From assembly GCA_002452095.1 (NCBI GenBank), contig DKEG01000061.1:1-9767 (forward strand): a DNA stretch of 9,767 bases. The letters are read 5' to 3'. The stretch is from Bacteroidales bacterium UBA6828. Its GTDB lineage: Bacteria; Bacteroidota; Bacteroidia; Bacteroidales; Paludibacteraceae. Positions within the stretch are counted from its first letter, which is position 1, and each line of letters starts with the position of its first letter. Under the pieces are notes generated by a model. That model saw only the letters and a program-made list of their open reading frames with translations. It was not told the origin of the DNA and ran no database searches. Positions 1 through 6,475 of the stretch are shown here, one piece after another. The position numbers and the translations under genes were made by a program.

Positions 1-248
1 AGAAGGCGGTTGAGACGATAGACGAGGTTCTGCGTATTGAGAACGGGGGTTACGGTATCGAAATGCGCATACATCATTTCGGCATGTACCCCCGCATCGG
101 TACGACCGGCGAAAGTAAGCGGAACGGGGCAACGGAAGAGCGTCGCCATAGCGGGTTCCATAGTATCTTGCACCGTGCCGCCCGAGGGCTGCGACTGCGA
201 GCCGTGGAAACGGGTACCAAGATAAGCGAAACGAATGAAATATCGCAT
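1..248 (-). CDS. truA: tRNA pseudouridine(38-40) synthase TruA, N-terminal part (cut by window edge)
   Basis: TruA converts uridines 38-40 of the tRNA anticodon arm to pseudouridine in the cytoplasm. The first 82 codons are visible, starting MRYFIRFAYLGTRFHGSQ. Residues 48-56 read GRTDAGVHA, the TruA catalytic motif, with the nucleophilic aspartate at residue 51. The family is usually about 240-270 residues, so roughly two thirds of the gene lies beyond position 1. The ATG at 248 is the only sensible start: the family N-terminus begins here, after an A-rich leader (GTAAAAGTAAAA). The usual GWQ near residue 17 reads GSQ. The gene follows the flippase gene after 112 bp in the same direction. 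No clear promoter was seen in that gap. Family assignment is firm; whether the gene is intact cannot be judged. Confidence 0.93.
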   Translation of the reverse strand, partial: MRYFIRFAYLGTRFHGSQSQPSGGTVQDTMEPAMATLFRCPVPLTFAGRTDAGVHAEMMYAHFDTVTPVLNTQNLVYRLNRL

Positions 249-360
249 TTTTACTTTTACAGGAACATTAATTACCACGAATTAACCATTAATTCTGTTA
301 CCAACAACGTTTGGCGACTGCTCAACAGCCTATCATAAACCAATCTTGTTTCCGTCCTTT

Positions 361-393
361 CTACGTCTTTTCTACGTCTTTTCTACGTCTTTT
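361..393. repeat. 11-bp tandem repeat, 3 identical copies, forming the 3' end of flippase A
   Basis: The unit ctacgtctttt occurs at 361-371, 372-382 and 383-393 without a mismatch; 350-360 (ttccgtccttt) matches at 8 of 11 bases and looks like a decayed fourth copy. Because 11 is not a multiple of 3, the copies are read in three different frames on the minus strand, giving KRRR, KDVE and then KT-stop. Confidence 0.95.
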
Positions 394-1878
394 GTATATA
401 AGGGAAAGGACGAGGTTGTTCAGTTCGGGGGAGAGACGGAGTAGCCAAGCGAGAGCGATGCCGCTGCCGAGAAGGACGAGCGAGCGTAGTATGCTACTGA
501 GCCATATATTGGCGATAGGCAGGAAATGCTCCCACAGGGTATTGAGGGCAAAAAGAACGGCTATTAGGAGTATGCTGAGGAACGTTTTGCGGTTGGCGAC
601 CGACACGCGGCATGTAAGACGCAGGACAAGCAATGCCAGTGCGAAATAAGCCGCATAGGCGATGAGATTGCTGAGGGCGGCACCATCCATTCCATAGACA
701 GGAATGAGACAGTTGTTGAGCAGGATAGAGGTTATCGTCAGGAAGAACGAAAGGAATAGGGAGAATATATAGAAGCGCGAGTAACTAAGCGCGGAGAGGC
801 AAATGGAGAGGGTGGCGATAACGATCTGGTTGATACCGAGGATCAACACCACATTTTTCGCCACAGCATACGTGCTGCCGTTGGGGAGGATATGGAAAAT
901 AAGGTCGATATTGAACCATATAGCGAGGAATATCAGTCCGCCGACGAGCAGAAGGTTGTTGCTCACCTGATGGATGAGATGAGAGGTTTCTTCGCGGTTC
1001 TGCTCCTTGATAGCCCGTGCCAACTGCGGCGAGGCGATGGCGGTAACAGAACGGTAGGGGATACTGACCATCACGGCGATATACGTGGCGATGGCATAGA
1101 TACCGGTGTGGTCAAGTCCCATCTTTGCGGTGATAAAGAACGAAGACAAGGCGGGTGCCAATACACCGGCGACGGCAGATACAAAGAGGAAGGCGGTATA
1201 GAGGAGGTAACTGCGTACGAGTGCGGGATTTTGGCGGAGGAAAGCCCGGTCGGGACGCAAGGATATATGCCCGTAGGCAAAGAGGTAGGCGAGATTGATC
1301 AGGGCGGCGAGTGCATAGTTGAGGCACAGACCGATGACGAAACCGTCCATAGAGAGGATACGGAAAGCGTAGAGCAGATAGAGAGCCAACATACCGAGAC
1401 GGACGACGAGTTCGCGCACGGTGCGTGGTACGACGATGCGCATCAGGACGTTGGCGTTGGTTTCGAAGATAGTCTGATAGAGCATAAAGAACGCCAGCGG
1501 CAAGACCATATAGTAATAGTCCATAAAAAGCGGCGATTTCTCTCCGAACCAGTTGCCGAGCGGCACGTGGCACGCCCAATAGACGGCAGCAAAAAGCAGG
1601 AAGCCGAACAGCGGGACGACCAATGTCCAGAAGAAGAACCCATGGTCGCGGGTGTCCGAGTCTTTGAAGTAAGGATAGAAACGGATAATAGAGGAGTTGG
1701 TGCCGAGTTGTGCCAATCCGATAAAGAGTGTGGCGGCATCAACAAGGACGCGTGCGAGTCCGATTTCCTCGCTGGTAAGGAAGCGGGTAAGAACGAAGAA
1801 AGTAGTCAAAAAGCCCACCGCAACCCCGATATAGGTTACGATGGTGCCTTTGATACTTTGTCTTGCGATGATACCCAT
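361..1878 (-). CDS. Polysaccharide flippase / lipopolysaccharide biosynthesis family membrane protein (flippase A)
   Basis: A 505-residue protein, almost wholly hydrophobic, with at least 12 likely membrane spans and short loops: the layout of the MOP superfamily (Wzx/PST flippases) that carry lipid-linked glycans across the inner membrane. It begins MGIIARQSIKGTIVTYIGVAVGF, and 'EEIGLARVLVDAATLFIGLAQLG' is the cytoplasmic-loop pattern common near the start of Bacteroidota members. The frame stays open to 2082, but that stretch overlaps the FKBP gene, so the ATG at 1878 is preferred. It lies 53 bp after the FKBP stop, with a strong inverted repeat between them. The basic tail (KRRRKDVEKT) and the stop codon are made by a three-copy 11-bp repeat. 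It is clearly different in sequence from flippase B at 4551-6071. Its glycan substrate cannot be told. Confidence 0.85.
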   Translation of the reverse strand: MGIIARQSIKGTIVTYIGVAVGFLTTFFVLTRFLTSEEIGLARVLVDAATLFIGLAQLGTNSSIIRFYPYFKDSDTRDHGFFFWTLVVPLFGFLLFAAVYWACHVPLGNWFGEKSPLFMDYYYMVLPLAFFMLYQTIFETNANVLMRIVVPRTVRELVVRLGMLALYLLYAFRILSMDGFVIGLCLNYALAALINLAYLFAYGHISLRPDRAFLRQNPALVRSYLLYTAFLFVSAVAGVLAPALSSFFITAKMGLDHTGIYAIATYIAVMVSIPYRSVTAIASPQLARAIKEQNREETSHLIHQVSNNLLLVGGLIFLAIWFNIDLIFHILPNGSTYAVAKNVVLILGINQIVIATLSICLSALSYSRFYIFSLFLSFFLTITSILLNNCLIPVYGMDGAALSNLIAYAAYFALALLVLRLTCRVSVANRKTFLSILLIAVLFALNTLWEHFLPIANIWLSSILRSLVLLGSGIALAWLLRLSPELNNLVLSLIYKRRRKDVEKT

Positions 1879-1890
1879 ATAAAAGGGAAT

Positions 1891-1926
1891 AAGGTCTTTA
1901 AGGGCATTAAAGTCCTTAAAGACCTT
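1891..1926 (-). terminator. 13-bp perfect inverted repeat between FKBP lipoprotein and flippase A (hairpin, possible terminator or attenuator)
   Basis: AAGGTCTTTAAGG at 1891-1903 pairs perfectly with CCTTAAAGACCTT at 1914-1926 around a 10-nt loop. In the minus-strand transcript the hairpin starts 5 nt after the FKBP stop codon and is followed by U-rich AUUCCCUUUUAU and then the flippase ATG. The same bases can be read as four 9-bp units, each beginning TTAA. It could be a terminator, an mRNA-stabilising hairpin, or a structure affecting flippase initiation; sequence alone does not separate these. The pairing itself is certain; the function is inferred. Confidence 0.6.
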
Positions 1927-1931
1927 AAGGA

Positions 1932-3176
1932 TTATTTCTCGATGCCGAGGAGTTCGACCTCGAAAATAAGCGTGGAGTATGGTGGGATAGAGCCTGTCTG
2001 ACGTGTGCCGTAGCCAAGTTGCTGCGGGATATAGAAGCGGAACTTGCTGCCTACGGGCATGAGTTGCAGACCTTCCGTCCACCCGGGGATGACCTGATTG
2101 AGACCGAAAGATGCCGGTTCGCCGCGGTCCACACTGCTGTCGAAGACCGTACCGTCGATGAGGGTTCCGTGGTAGTGTACTTTTACGCGGTCGGTAGCCT
2201 GCGGTATTTTGCCTTTGCCCATCACGAGTACTTCGTACTGGAGACCGCTCTCGGTAGTGATAACACCCTCTTTGAGTTTGTTCTCCTCGAGGAATTTCTC
2301 GTTTGCAGCAATGATTTCGCCGTACTTGATTTGGAGCACTGTGTTCTCGATGTACTCGCCTGCGGAGCGGCTGTCGAACTGTGTGTTGTAGTTGCTCATA
2401 CCGTTGATGAAGCCCTGTTTGATGAGTTCGAAGTTGGTAGGAATGCCCTCCAAGCCGAGGAGTCCGGTCGGTTCCTGCTCGCGGATAGCGTTGCCTATCT
2501 GCTTGCCCATCATAACGAGTTGCGGGTTGCGGGCTCTGACTTTCATTGCCTTGTTGATGTTCTCGATGAACTCTTTCTGTGCGGTGCCGTCGGTGTCATT
2601 AGCCAGCAGGTACATACGCATCTGGTCGCCGTTGAGCATACCGAAAGCGTAGTTGATAGAGTCGGTGAAATTTTTGAGATGAACGGTTTTTACTCTTGTC
2701 GGGCATTTGCCTTTGACGGTTTTGCCAGCCTGTGTATCCGCCTCTTTGCTGTAAGACGACTGGAAGAAAGAGCGTGCGTCAGCGGCTTTCATGACGGTGG
2801 TGTCGCCATTGAGGGCGTTTACGAGTCCTTGGAAGAGCATTTTCTCGTTGAGTGTCCAGTGTTCGTTCTCTGCGAGACCTTTTGTCTCAAAGGACTTGAT
2901 ACCCGTACCGACGTTGCGACCTGCCAGTGCCACTTCGGAGAGGGTTTCTGCTTTGCCGTTGTAGCCTTCTTCGAGGGCAGCGATGAACTCGTTGACGCTC
3001 TTTTTGCTGCTATCGTTGGCGAGTTGGTACATCTTGATCTGGGCACCGTTGATGTAGCCCAATGCATAGTTGAGGGAGTCGTTTTGGCTCTCCAGAACAG
3101 CGTCCTTGGCGGTGTAACTGTTGCCGCATGACACCATTGCCATAGCCGCAAGGACGATAATACTCAGTTTTTTCAT
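1932..3176 (-). CDS. FKBP-type peptidyl-prolyl isomerase, lipoprotein with duplicated N-terminal domain
   Basis: A 414-residue envelope isomerase that catalyses cis-trans isomerisation of X-Pro bonds during protein folding. The signal peptide MKKLSIIVLAAMAMVSC ends in a lipobox, with Cys17 the predicted lipidated residue, so the protein should be membrane-anchored outside the cytoplasm. Two FKBP N-terminal (dimerisation-type) segments follow: residues 33-73 (DSLNYALGYINGAQ...) and 172-212 (DSINYAFGMLNGDQ...), about half identical and 139 residues apart. The C-terminal FKBP domain (about 305-413) keeps the FKBP12-like active-site residues: Y335, F345, D346, F357, V362-I363, W366, Y389 and F405. 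The ATG at 3176 is fixed by the signal peptide and has an A-rich leader. The gene follows a related cytoplasmic FKBP gene by 59 bp. At 414 residues it is longer than usual single-module FKBP proteins because of the duplication. Confidence 0.94.
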   Translation of the reverse strand: MKKLSIIVLAAMAMVSCGNSYTAKDAVLESQNDSLNYALGYINGAQIKMYQLANDSSKKSVNEFIAALEEGYNGKAETLSEVALAGRNVGTGIKSFETKGLAENEHWTLNEKMLFQGLVNALNGDTTVMKAADARSFFQSSYSKEADTQAGKTVKGKCPTRVKTVHLKNFTDSINYAFGMLNGDQMRMYLLANDTDGTAQKEFIENINKAMKVRARNPQLVMMGKQIGNAIREQEPTGLLGLEGIPTNFELIKQGFINGMSNYNTQFDSRSAGEYIENTVLQIKYGEIIAANEKFLEENKLKEGVITTESGLQYEVLVMGKGKIPQATDRVKVHYHGTLIDGTVFDSSVDRGEPASFGLNQVIPGWTEGLQLMPVGSKFRFYIPQQLGYGTRQTGSIPPYSTLIFEVELLGIEK

Positions 3177-3199
3177 TGTTGTATGATTTGTTTTTGTTT

Positions 3200-3235
3200 T
3201 TAGTCTAATAGGGCGAATTAGTCCGATGGGGCGGA
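3200..3235. repeat. Imperfect 18-bp tandem repeat (2 copies, built of 9-bp halves) between the two FKBP genes
   Basis: TTAGTCTAATAGGGCGAA (3200-3217) is followed directly by TTAGTCCGATGGGGCGGA (3218-3235), 14 of 18 bases identical. Each falls into 9-bp halves (TTAGTCNNA and TRGGGCGRA). The next bases, TTA at 3236-3238, are the stop codon of the upstream FKBP gene on the minus strand. Confidence 0.75.
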
Positions 3236-3820
3236 TTATTCAATGCCGAGCAGTTCGACGGTGAAGATGAGTGCCGCATAGGGCGGGATAGCCGCGCCTG
3301 CTCCCTGTGCGCCGTAGCCGAGTTGGTAGGGGATATAGAGTTTGTACTTGCTGCCTATTGACATCAACTGCAGTCCCTCTGTCCAGCCTTTGATAACCTG
3401 ATTGAGCCCGAAAGTGATGGGTTCGCCGCGTTTGTAACTGCTGTCAAAAACTGTGCCATCGGTAAGTGTCCCCTCGTAGTGCACCTTTACTTTGTCGGTT
3501 GCTTTGGGTTTTTGTCCGATAGTAGCCTCGATGATTTCGTACTGCAAGCCGCTTGGTGTGGTTTTCACTTCGGGGCGTTTGGCGTTCTCGGCGAGGAACT
3601 TTTCGCCAGCCTCTTTGGCTTGTCCTGCGATTTTCTGTTCCAGTTCGGTAAAGAATTGGTTGAGAATGGTTTGCGCTTCGGTGTAAGCGATTTCGGGTTG
3701 TTGTTTTTCCAAGACGTGCTCAATACCTTTGGCAAGGTCGGCATAGTTGAGTTTTTCGACGCCGCTGCTGAGCAGTTGCTGACCCATAGAGAGTCCGAGT
3801 GCATAACTGATTTTGTCCAT
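3236..3820 (-). CDS. FKBP-type peptidyl-prolyl isomerase, cytoplasmic (FKBP22/FklB-like)
   Basis: A 194-residue isomerase with no signal peptide (MDKISYALGLSMGQQL), so probably a cytoplasmic folding helper. Residues 1-75 form the helical FKBP N-terminal dimerisation domain typical of FklB/FkpA. Residues about 88-194 are the FKBP catalytic domain, ending VELLGIE, with Y115, F125, D126, F137, V142-I143, W146, Y169 and F186 at the expected active-site positions. It is closely similar to the C-terminal domain of the lipoprotein downstream (for example 'VFDSS', 'FGLNQVI.GWTEGLQLM', 'IPPY'), so the two are likely products of a tandem duplication that split into cytoplasmic and envelope forms. The ATG at 3820 starts at the usual 'KISYALG' of the family. 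Separation from ribE is 177 bp, the largest spacer between two complete genes here, so it may have its own promoter; none was recognised. Confidence 0.94.
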   Translation of the reverse strand: MDKISYALGLSMGQQLLSSGVEKLNYADLAKGIEHVLEKQQPEIAYTEAQTILNQFFTELEQKIAGQAKEAGEKFLAENAKRPEVKTTPSGLQYEIIEATIGQKPKATDKVKVHYEGTLTDGTVFDSSYKRGEPITFGLNQVIKGWTEGLQLMSIGSKYKLYIPYQLGYGAQGAGAAIPPYAALIFTVELLGIE

Positions 3821-3914
3821 ATTGTATAGGTTTTATTTGTTAGTCGGTATAATTTTATAGTTGATCCAAGATCTTAACATCCGTGTATATTTGGAGGTTC
3901 GATGTTGGCAGGCA

Positions 3915-3947
3915 GTTCCTTCGTAGTTCTATCGTAGTTCCTTCGTA
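3915..3947. repeat. 11-bp tandem repeat, 3 copies, in the ribE-FKBP spacer
   Basis: gttccttcgta (3915-3925), gttctatcgta (3926-3936) and gttccttcgta (3937-3947): copies 1 and 3 are identical, and copy 2 differs at two bases. The rest of the spacer (3821-3914 and 3948-3997) is AT-rich with no gene or clear promoter; it contains the palindromes AAGATCTT (3868-3875) and TTGATCAA (3959-3966). Confidence 0.9.
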
Positions 3948-3997
3948 GATAGTAGTTCTTGATCAACGGAAAGTAAATCTTAACAAACCGCATATTT

Positions 3998-4615
3998 TTA
4001 CTTGCATAGTTGCTGCATGCGGGCGATGTACTTGCCGATGATGTCGAACTCGATATTGACGATACTGCCCTCCTGGATATATTTGAAGTTGGTTTCCTCG
4101 TGGGTGTATGGGATGATGCAGACACTGACATAACCTTTGCCGTCCACGACGTCGGGTTCGCAGACAGTGAGGCTTACGCCGTTGATGCAAATAGAGCCCT
4201 TGTCCACAGCGAGATAGCCGCGGCGTATCATATCCAGACTGCTGTCGTATTCGAAGCGATAATACCAACTGCCGTCGGTTTCCTGCACATTGATACAGCG
4301 TGCGGTCTGATCGACATGCCCCTGGACGATATGCCCGTCGAGACGCTCGTTGAGGAGCATAGAGCGTTCGACATTGACCCAGTCTCCCTCTCGGAGCAGC
4401 CCGAGGTTACTGCGCTGGAGCGTCTCCTGCATAGCGGTTACGGTATAGAGGTCTCCCTCGATCTTCACCACCGTGAGGCAGACACCGTTGTGGGCGACAG
4501 ACTGGTCGATAGAGAGCGGTTCATGGAATGGATTGCGCAGCGTAAAATGCTTATTGCCCTGTTCCTGCTCCACCCTGACGACTTGCGCCATGGTTTCTAC
4601 GATTCCTGAAAACAT
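3998..4615 (-). CDS. ribE: Riboflavin synthase, alpha chain
   Basis: Catalyses the last step of riboflavin synthesis: dismutation of two 6,7-dimethyl-8-ribityllumazine molecules to riboflavin and a pyrimidinedione, in the cytoplasm. The 205-residue length is normal. It has two tandem lumazine-binding domains (about 1-97 and 98-190). Motifs seen are the invariant start MFSGIVE, NGVCLTV (43-49), GHIVQGHVD (94-102), KGSICINGVSLTV (139-151), IPYTHEETN (168-176) and VNIEFDIIGKY (186-196). The ATG at 4615 is fixed by MFSGIVE, since the catalytic role of this N-terminus is known in the family. The upstream flippase gene runs 65 bp into this gene in another frame, so the two are probably co-transcribed. 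No other riboflavin gene and no FMN riboswitch is in the window. The symbol follows B. subtilis usage; E. coli calls it ribC. Confidence 0.97.
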   Translation of the reverse strand: MFSGIVETMAQVVRVEQEQGNKHFTLRNPFHEPLSIDQSVAHNGVCLTVVKIEGDLYTVTAMQETLQRSNLGLLREGDWVNVERSMLLNERLDGHIVQGHVDQTARCINVQETDGSWYYRFEYDSSLDMIRRGYLAVDKGSICINGVSLTVCEPDVVDGKGYVSVCIIPYTHEETNFKYIQEGSIVNIEFDIIGKYIARMQQLCK

Positions 4616-6071
4616 TGAAATCAGATTTTATGAGAATTACACAATATATAACAAGGAGTGCGGTACCGACGCCCATTCGCGCCCACATACCGAGGTTATA
4701 CGCTCCATAATAGACAGCCAGAAGCCCGATGGTCAGGAGCGTATAGGCACCGATACGTTTGAGGTCATAGGGGATAACAAGATACCTGCGCCCGACAAAA
4801 TAGGACAACAGCATAATCACGAAATAGCAGACGGTGCTGCTTGCCGCCGATGCCATATAGCCTATTTTCGGCACAAAAACAGCCTGCAGGGTGAACGTTA
4901 TCACGACTCCGATGAGCGAGAAATACGCCCCCCATTGGGTTTTGTCGGTCAGTTTGTACCAGAAAGAGAGGTTGAAATAGATACCCTGGAAGATATACGT
5001 CCACAGCACGACAGGGACAATCTTCAAGCCCTCCCAGTAGCCCGGGGCGATGATAAACTTCAGCAGATCGAGGTAGAAGACCATTCCGAGAAGGATGAGG
5101 TACGAGAAAAGGATATAGTACTTCATGGCATCGGCATACGCCTCCACGGACTTGCGGTCTTTGTGGCGGGCAAAGACAAAGGGTTCGTAGGCATAGCGGA
5201 ACGCCTGGGTGAACATCATCATGACCATAGCGACCTTGAAGCACGCACCATAGATACCGAGTTGGGTCTGCGCATCATCGCCCGTGTAGAAGAACGGGAA
5301 GAGGATACGGTCGAGCGTCTGGTTCATAATACCGCACACGCCCAGCACCAGCAGCGGCAGCGAGTAGCGCAACATACGGCGGAGCAACGCCCATGAGAAA
5401 AGGGGTGCATGGCTCTTGCGGGGCTCAAGGATAGCGGGCAGCAGGCAGAGCGTCTGGATACCCGTAGCGATGATGTTGGCTACAAAGACATAGCCCACGC
5501 CGTAACCGGGGTCGTACCACGACGAGATAATGCTCCAGTCCTGTATCTTCGGGCAAAGCACGAGGAAAAAGAGGTTGAGCAGGATATTGAGGAAGACAAA
5601 GAGCAGTTTGAGCGCCGCAAAGCGGATGGGACGTTTCTTGTAGCGCAGATAGGCAAACGGGATAGAGGCGAAAGCGTCCATCGCCACGACCACGCTCAGC
5701 AGGGCGATAAACTCAGAATGAGACGGATAGCCCAAGAGGTCGGCTATCGGTTGGCGGAAGATGCAGCACAGCACGGCAAAGAGCAGCGAGGTGGAGAAAA
5801 GGCTGATCATCGCCGTGGTATAGACCGTATTCGGATTCTCCCCTTCCTTGTTGGCAAAGCGGAAGAAGCCCGTCTCCATACCATAGGTGAGTATGACCAG
5901 CAGGAGTGCCGTCCACGCATAGAGATTGGTGACGATACCGTAATCCGACTGCTGCGCCAGCACGTATGTGTACAGCGGCACCAGCAGCCAGTTGAGAAAC
6001 TTGCCGACAATGGACGAGAGACCGTAGATAACGGTGTCTTTCGCAAGAGAACGAAGCCCGGACCCCCTCAT
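4551..6071 (-). CDS. Polysaccharide biosynthesis flippase, MOP superfamily (flippase B)
   Basis: A 506-residue polytopic membrane protein of the polysaccharide flippase family. Segments typical of Bacteroidota members are SLAKDTVIYGLSSIVGKFLN (8-27), LTYGMETGFFRFANKEGE (61-78), IPFAYLRYKKRPIRFA (137-152) and MNQTLDRILFPF (249-260). It probably moves a lipid-linked sugar or cell-wall precursor across the inner membrane; the substrate is unknown. The frame is open to 6140, but the ATG at 6071 is preferred: it overlaps the DUF559 stop as ATGA and leaves the usual family N-terminus. Its first residues, MRGS, come from the inverted repeat that ends the DUF559 module. The last ~21 residues (NVFRNRRNHGASRQGG...) are read out of frame through the start of ribE and look unrelated to the family. 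Confidence 0.9.
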   Translation of the reverse strand: MRGSGLRSLAKDTVIYGLSSIVGKFLNWLLVPLYTYVLAQQSDYGIVTNLYAWTALLLVILTYGMETGFFRFANKEGENPNTVYTTAMISLFSTSLLFAVLCCIFRQPIADLLGYPSHSEFIALLSVVVAMDAFASIPFAYLRYKKRPIRFAALKLLFVFLNILLNLFFLVLCPKIQDWSIISSWYDPGYGVGYVFVANIIATGIQTLCLLPAILEPRKSHAPLFSWALLRRMLRYSLPLLVLGVCGIMNQTLDRILFPFFYTGDDAQTQLGIYGACFKVAMVMMMFTQAFRYAYEPFVFARHKDRKSVEAYADAMKYYILFSYLILLGMVFYLDLLKFIIAPGYWEGLKIVPVVLWTYIFQGIYFNLSFWYKLTDKTQWGAYFSLIGVVITFTLQAVFVPKIGYMASAASSTVCYFVIMLLSYFVGRRYLVIPYDLKRIGAYTLLTIGLLAVYYGAYNLGMWARMGVGTALLVIYCVILIKSDFNVFRNRRNHGASRQGGAGTGQ

Positions 6072-6101
6072 TCCCCCTTCAGAGGGGGAAGATTGCAGAG
6101 T
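6060..6101 (-). repeat. Inverted-repeat arm (flippase-side end of the DUF559 module)
   Basis: On the minus strand it reads ACTCTGCAA, TCTTCCCCCTCTGAAGGGGG, AATGAGGGGGTCC. The central CCCCCTCTGAAGGGGG can fold as a hairpin. It encodes the DUF559 C-terminus (LCNLPPLKGE-stop) and, from its own ATG, the first residues MRGS of flippase B; the GAAGGGGG run lies just before that ATG. Confidence 0.9.
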
Positions 6102-6475
6102 TGGGTCTGTATTGTCGCTATTACTTGGTCTATGTTGCATAAAACCTGTTCGTTTATAAAGCGGAGCACCTTGTAACCTTGCAGGGATAAATAAGTGTCC
6201 CGTATGTTGTCAAAATCCTGATTATCTTCCGCATAGTGATATTTGCCGTCCACCTCAATGATAAGTTGCTTGCTCGGGCAAAAGAAATCTACAATATAAT
6301 TTCCGATGATATACTGCCGCAAGAACTTGACACCCAGTTGTTGACCCCGTAGTTGTTGCCAAAGAGCCTTTTCCGCAGGAGTCATATTCCGCCTGTTCTC
6401 CGCAGCAAATTTCCGCAATGCCGAGTAGTTGAGGATGTCCGCACTGCGGTATTTCTTATTTTCATCATTCATCAT
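6068..6475 (-). CDS. DUF559 family endonuclease-like protein (Vsr-like fold)
   Basis: A small protein (135 residues from the ATG at 6475) of the DUF559 family, which is related to Vsr-type, restriction-endonuclease-like nucleases. The chief motifs, in numbering from this start, are MTPAEKALWQQLR (31-43), RQYIIGNYIVDFFCP (53-67), LIIEVDGKYHY (71-81), an R-rich helix (RDTYLSLQGYKVLRF, 92-106) and N108. D63, E74 and D76 are the acidic residues expected at the nuclease centre, with R105 conserved. The substrate is unknown. A GTG at 6484 and an ATG at 6472 are other possible starts; all overlap the rsmI end. Its stop overlaps the flippase start (ATGA). It is visibly AT-richer than its neighbours and sits between inverted repeats, so it was probably acquired. 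Confidence 0.88.
   Translation of the reverse strand: MMNDENKKYRSADILNYSALRKFAAENRRNMTPAEKALWQQLRGQQLGVKFLRQYIIGNYIVDFFCPSKQLIIEVDGKYHYAEDNQDFDNIRDTYLSLQGYKVLRFINEQVLCNIDQVIATIQTQLCNLPPLKGE
6461..6474. repeat. 7-bp tandem repeat, 2 exact copies, at the rsmI/DUF559 overlap
   Basis: TTCATCA at 6461-6467 and again at 6468-6474. On the minus strand (TGATGAATGATGAA) it carries the rsmI stop codon (6465-6467) and both candidate ATG starts of DUF559 overlap or adjoin it. Two copies of 7 bp could occur by chance; it is listed because the same unit length recurs in other spacers here. Confidence 0.55.

Noticed and set aside
892..2001. Long plus-strand open frame (369 codons)
   Set aside because: It lies antisense to flippase A and the FKBP end. 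Its translation is charged and low in hydrophobic patterning with no family resemblance, whereas the minus strand encodes a clear membrane protein.
1879..2082. Upstream extension of flippase A by 68 codons to an ATG at 2082
   Set aside because: It would overlap the FKBP catalytic domain in another frame, and the added sequence does not look like a flippase N-terminus; the ATG at 1878 gives the usual start.
2019..3131. Long plus-strand open frame (370 codons)
   Set aside because: A shadow of the FKBP lipoprotein gene, whose domains and signal peptide are unmistakable on the minus strand.
3886..3893. TATATTTG on the plus strand, matching the Bacteroidota -7 promoter box TAnnTTTG
   Set aside because: It points against all genes here, has no matching upstream TTTG element that I could place, and is expected by chance in AT-rich DNA.
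3874..4131. Short minus-strand open frame between ribE and FKBP
   Set aside because: It runs out of frame through the ribE end; its Ser/Thr-rich translation resembles nothing and its start lies inside ribE.
6072..6140. Upstream extension of flippase B to an ATG at 6140
   Set aside because: The added residues are an out-of-frame reading of the DUF559 end and the repeat arm; the ATG at 6071 forms an ATGA overlap and leaves the family-typical N-terminus.
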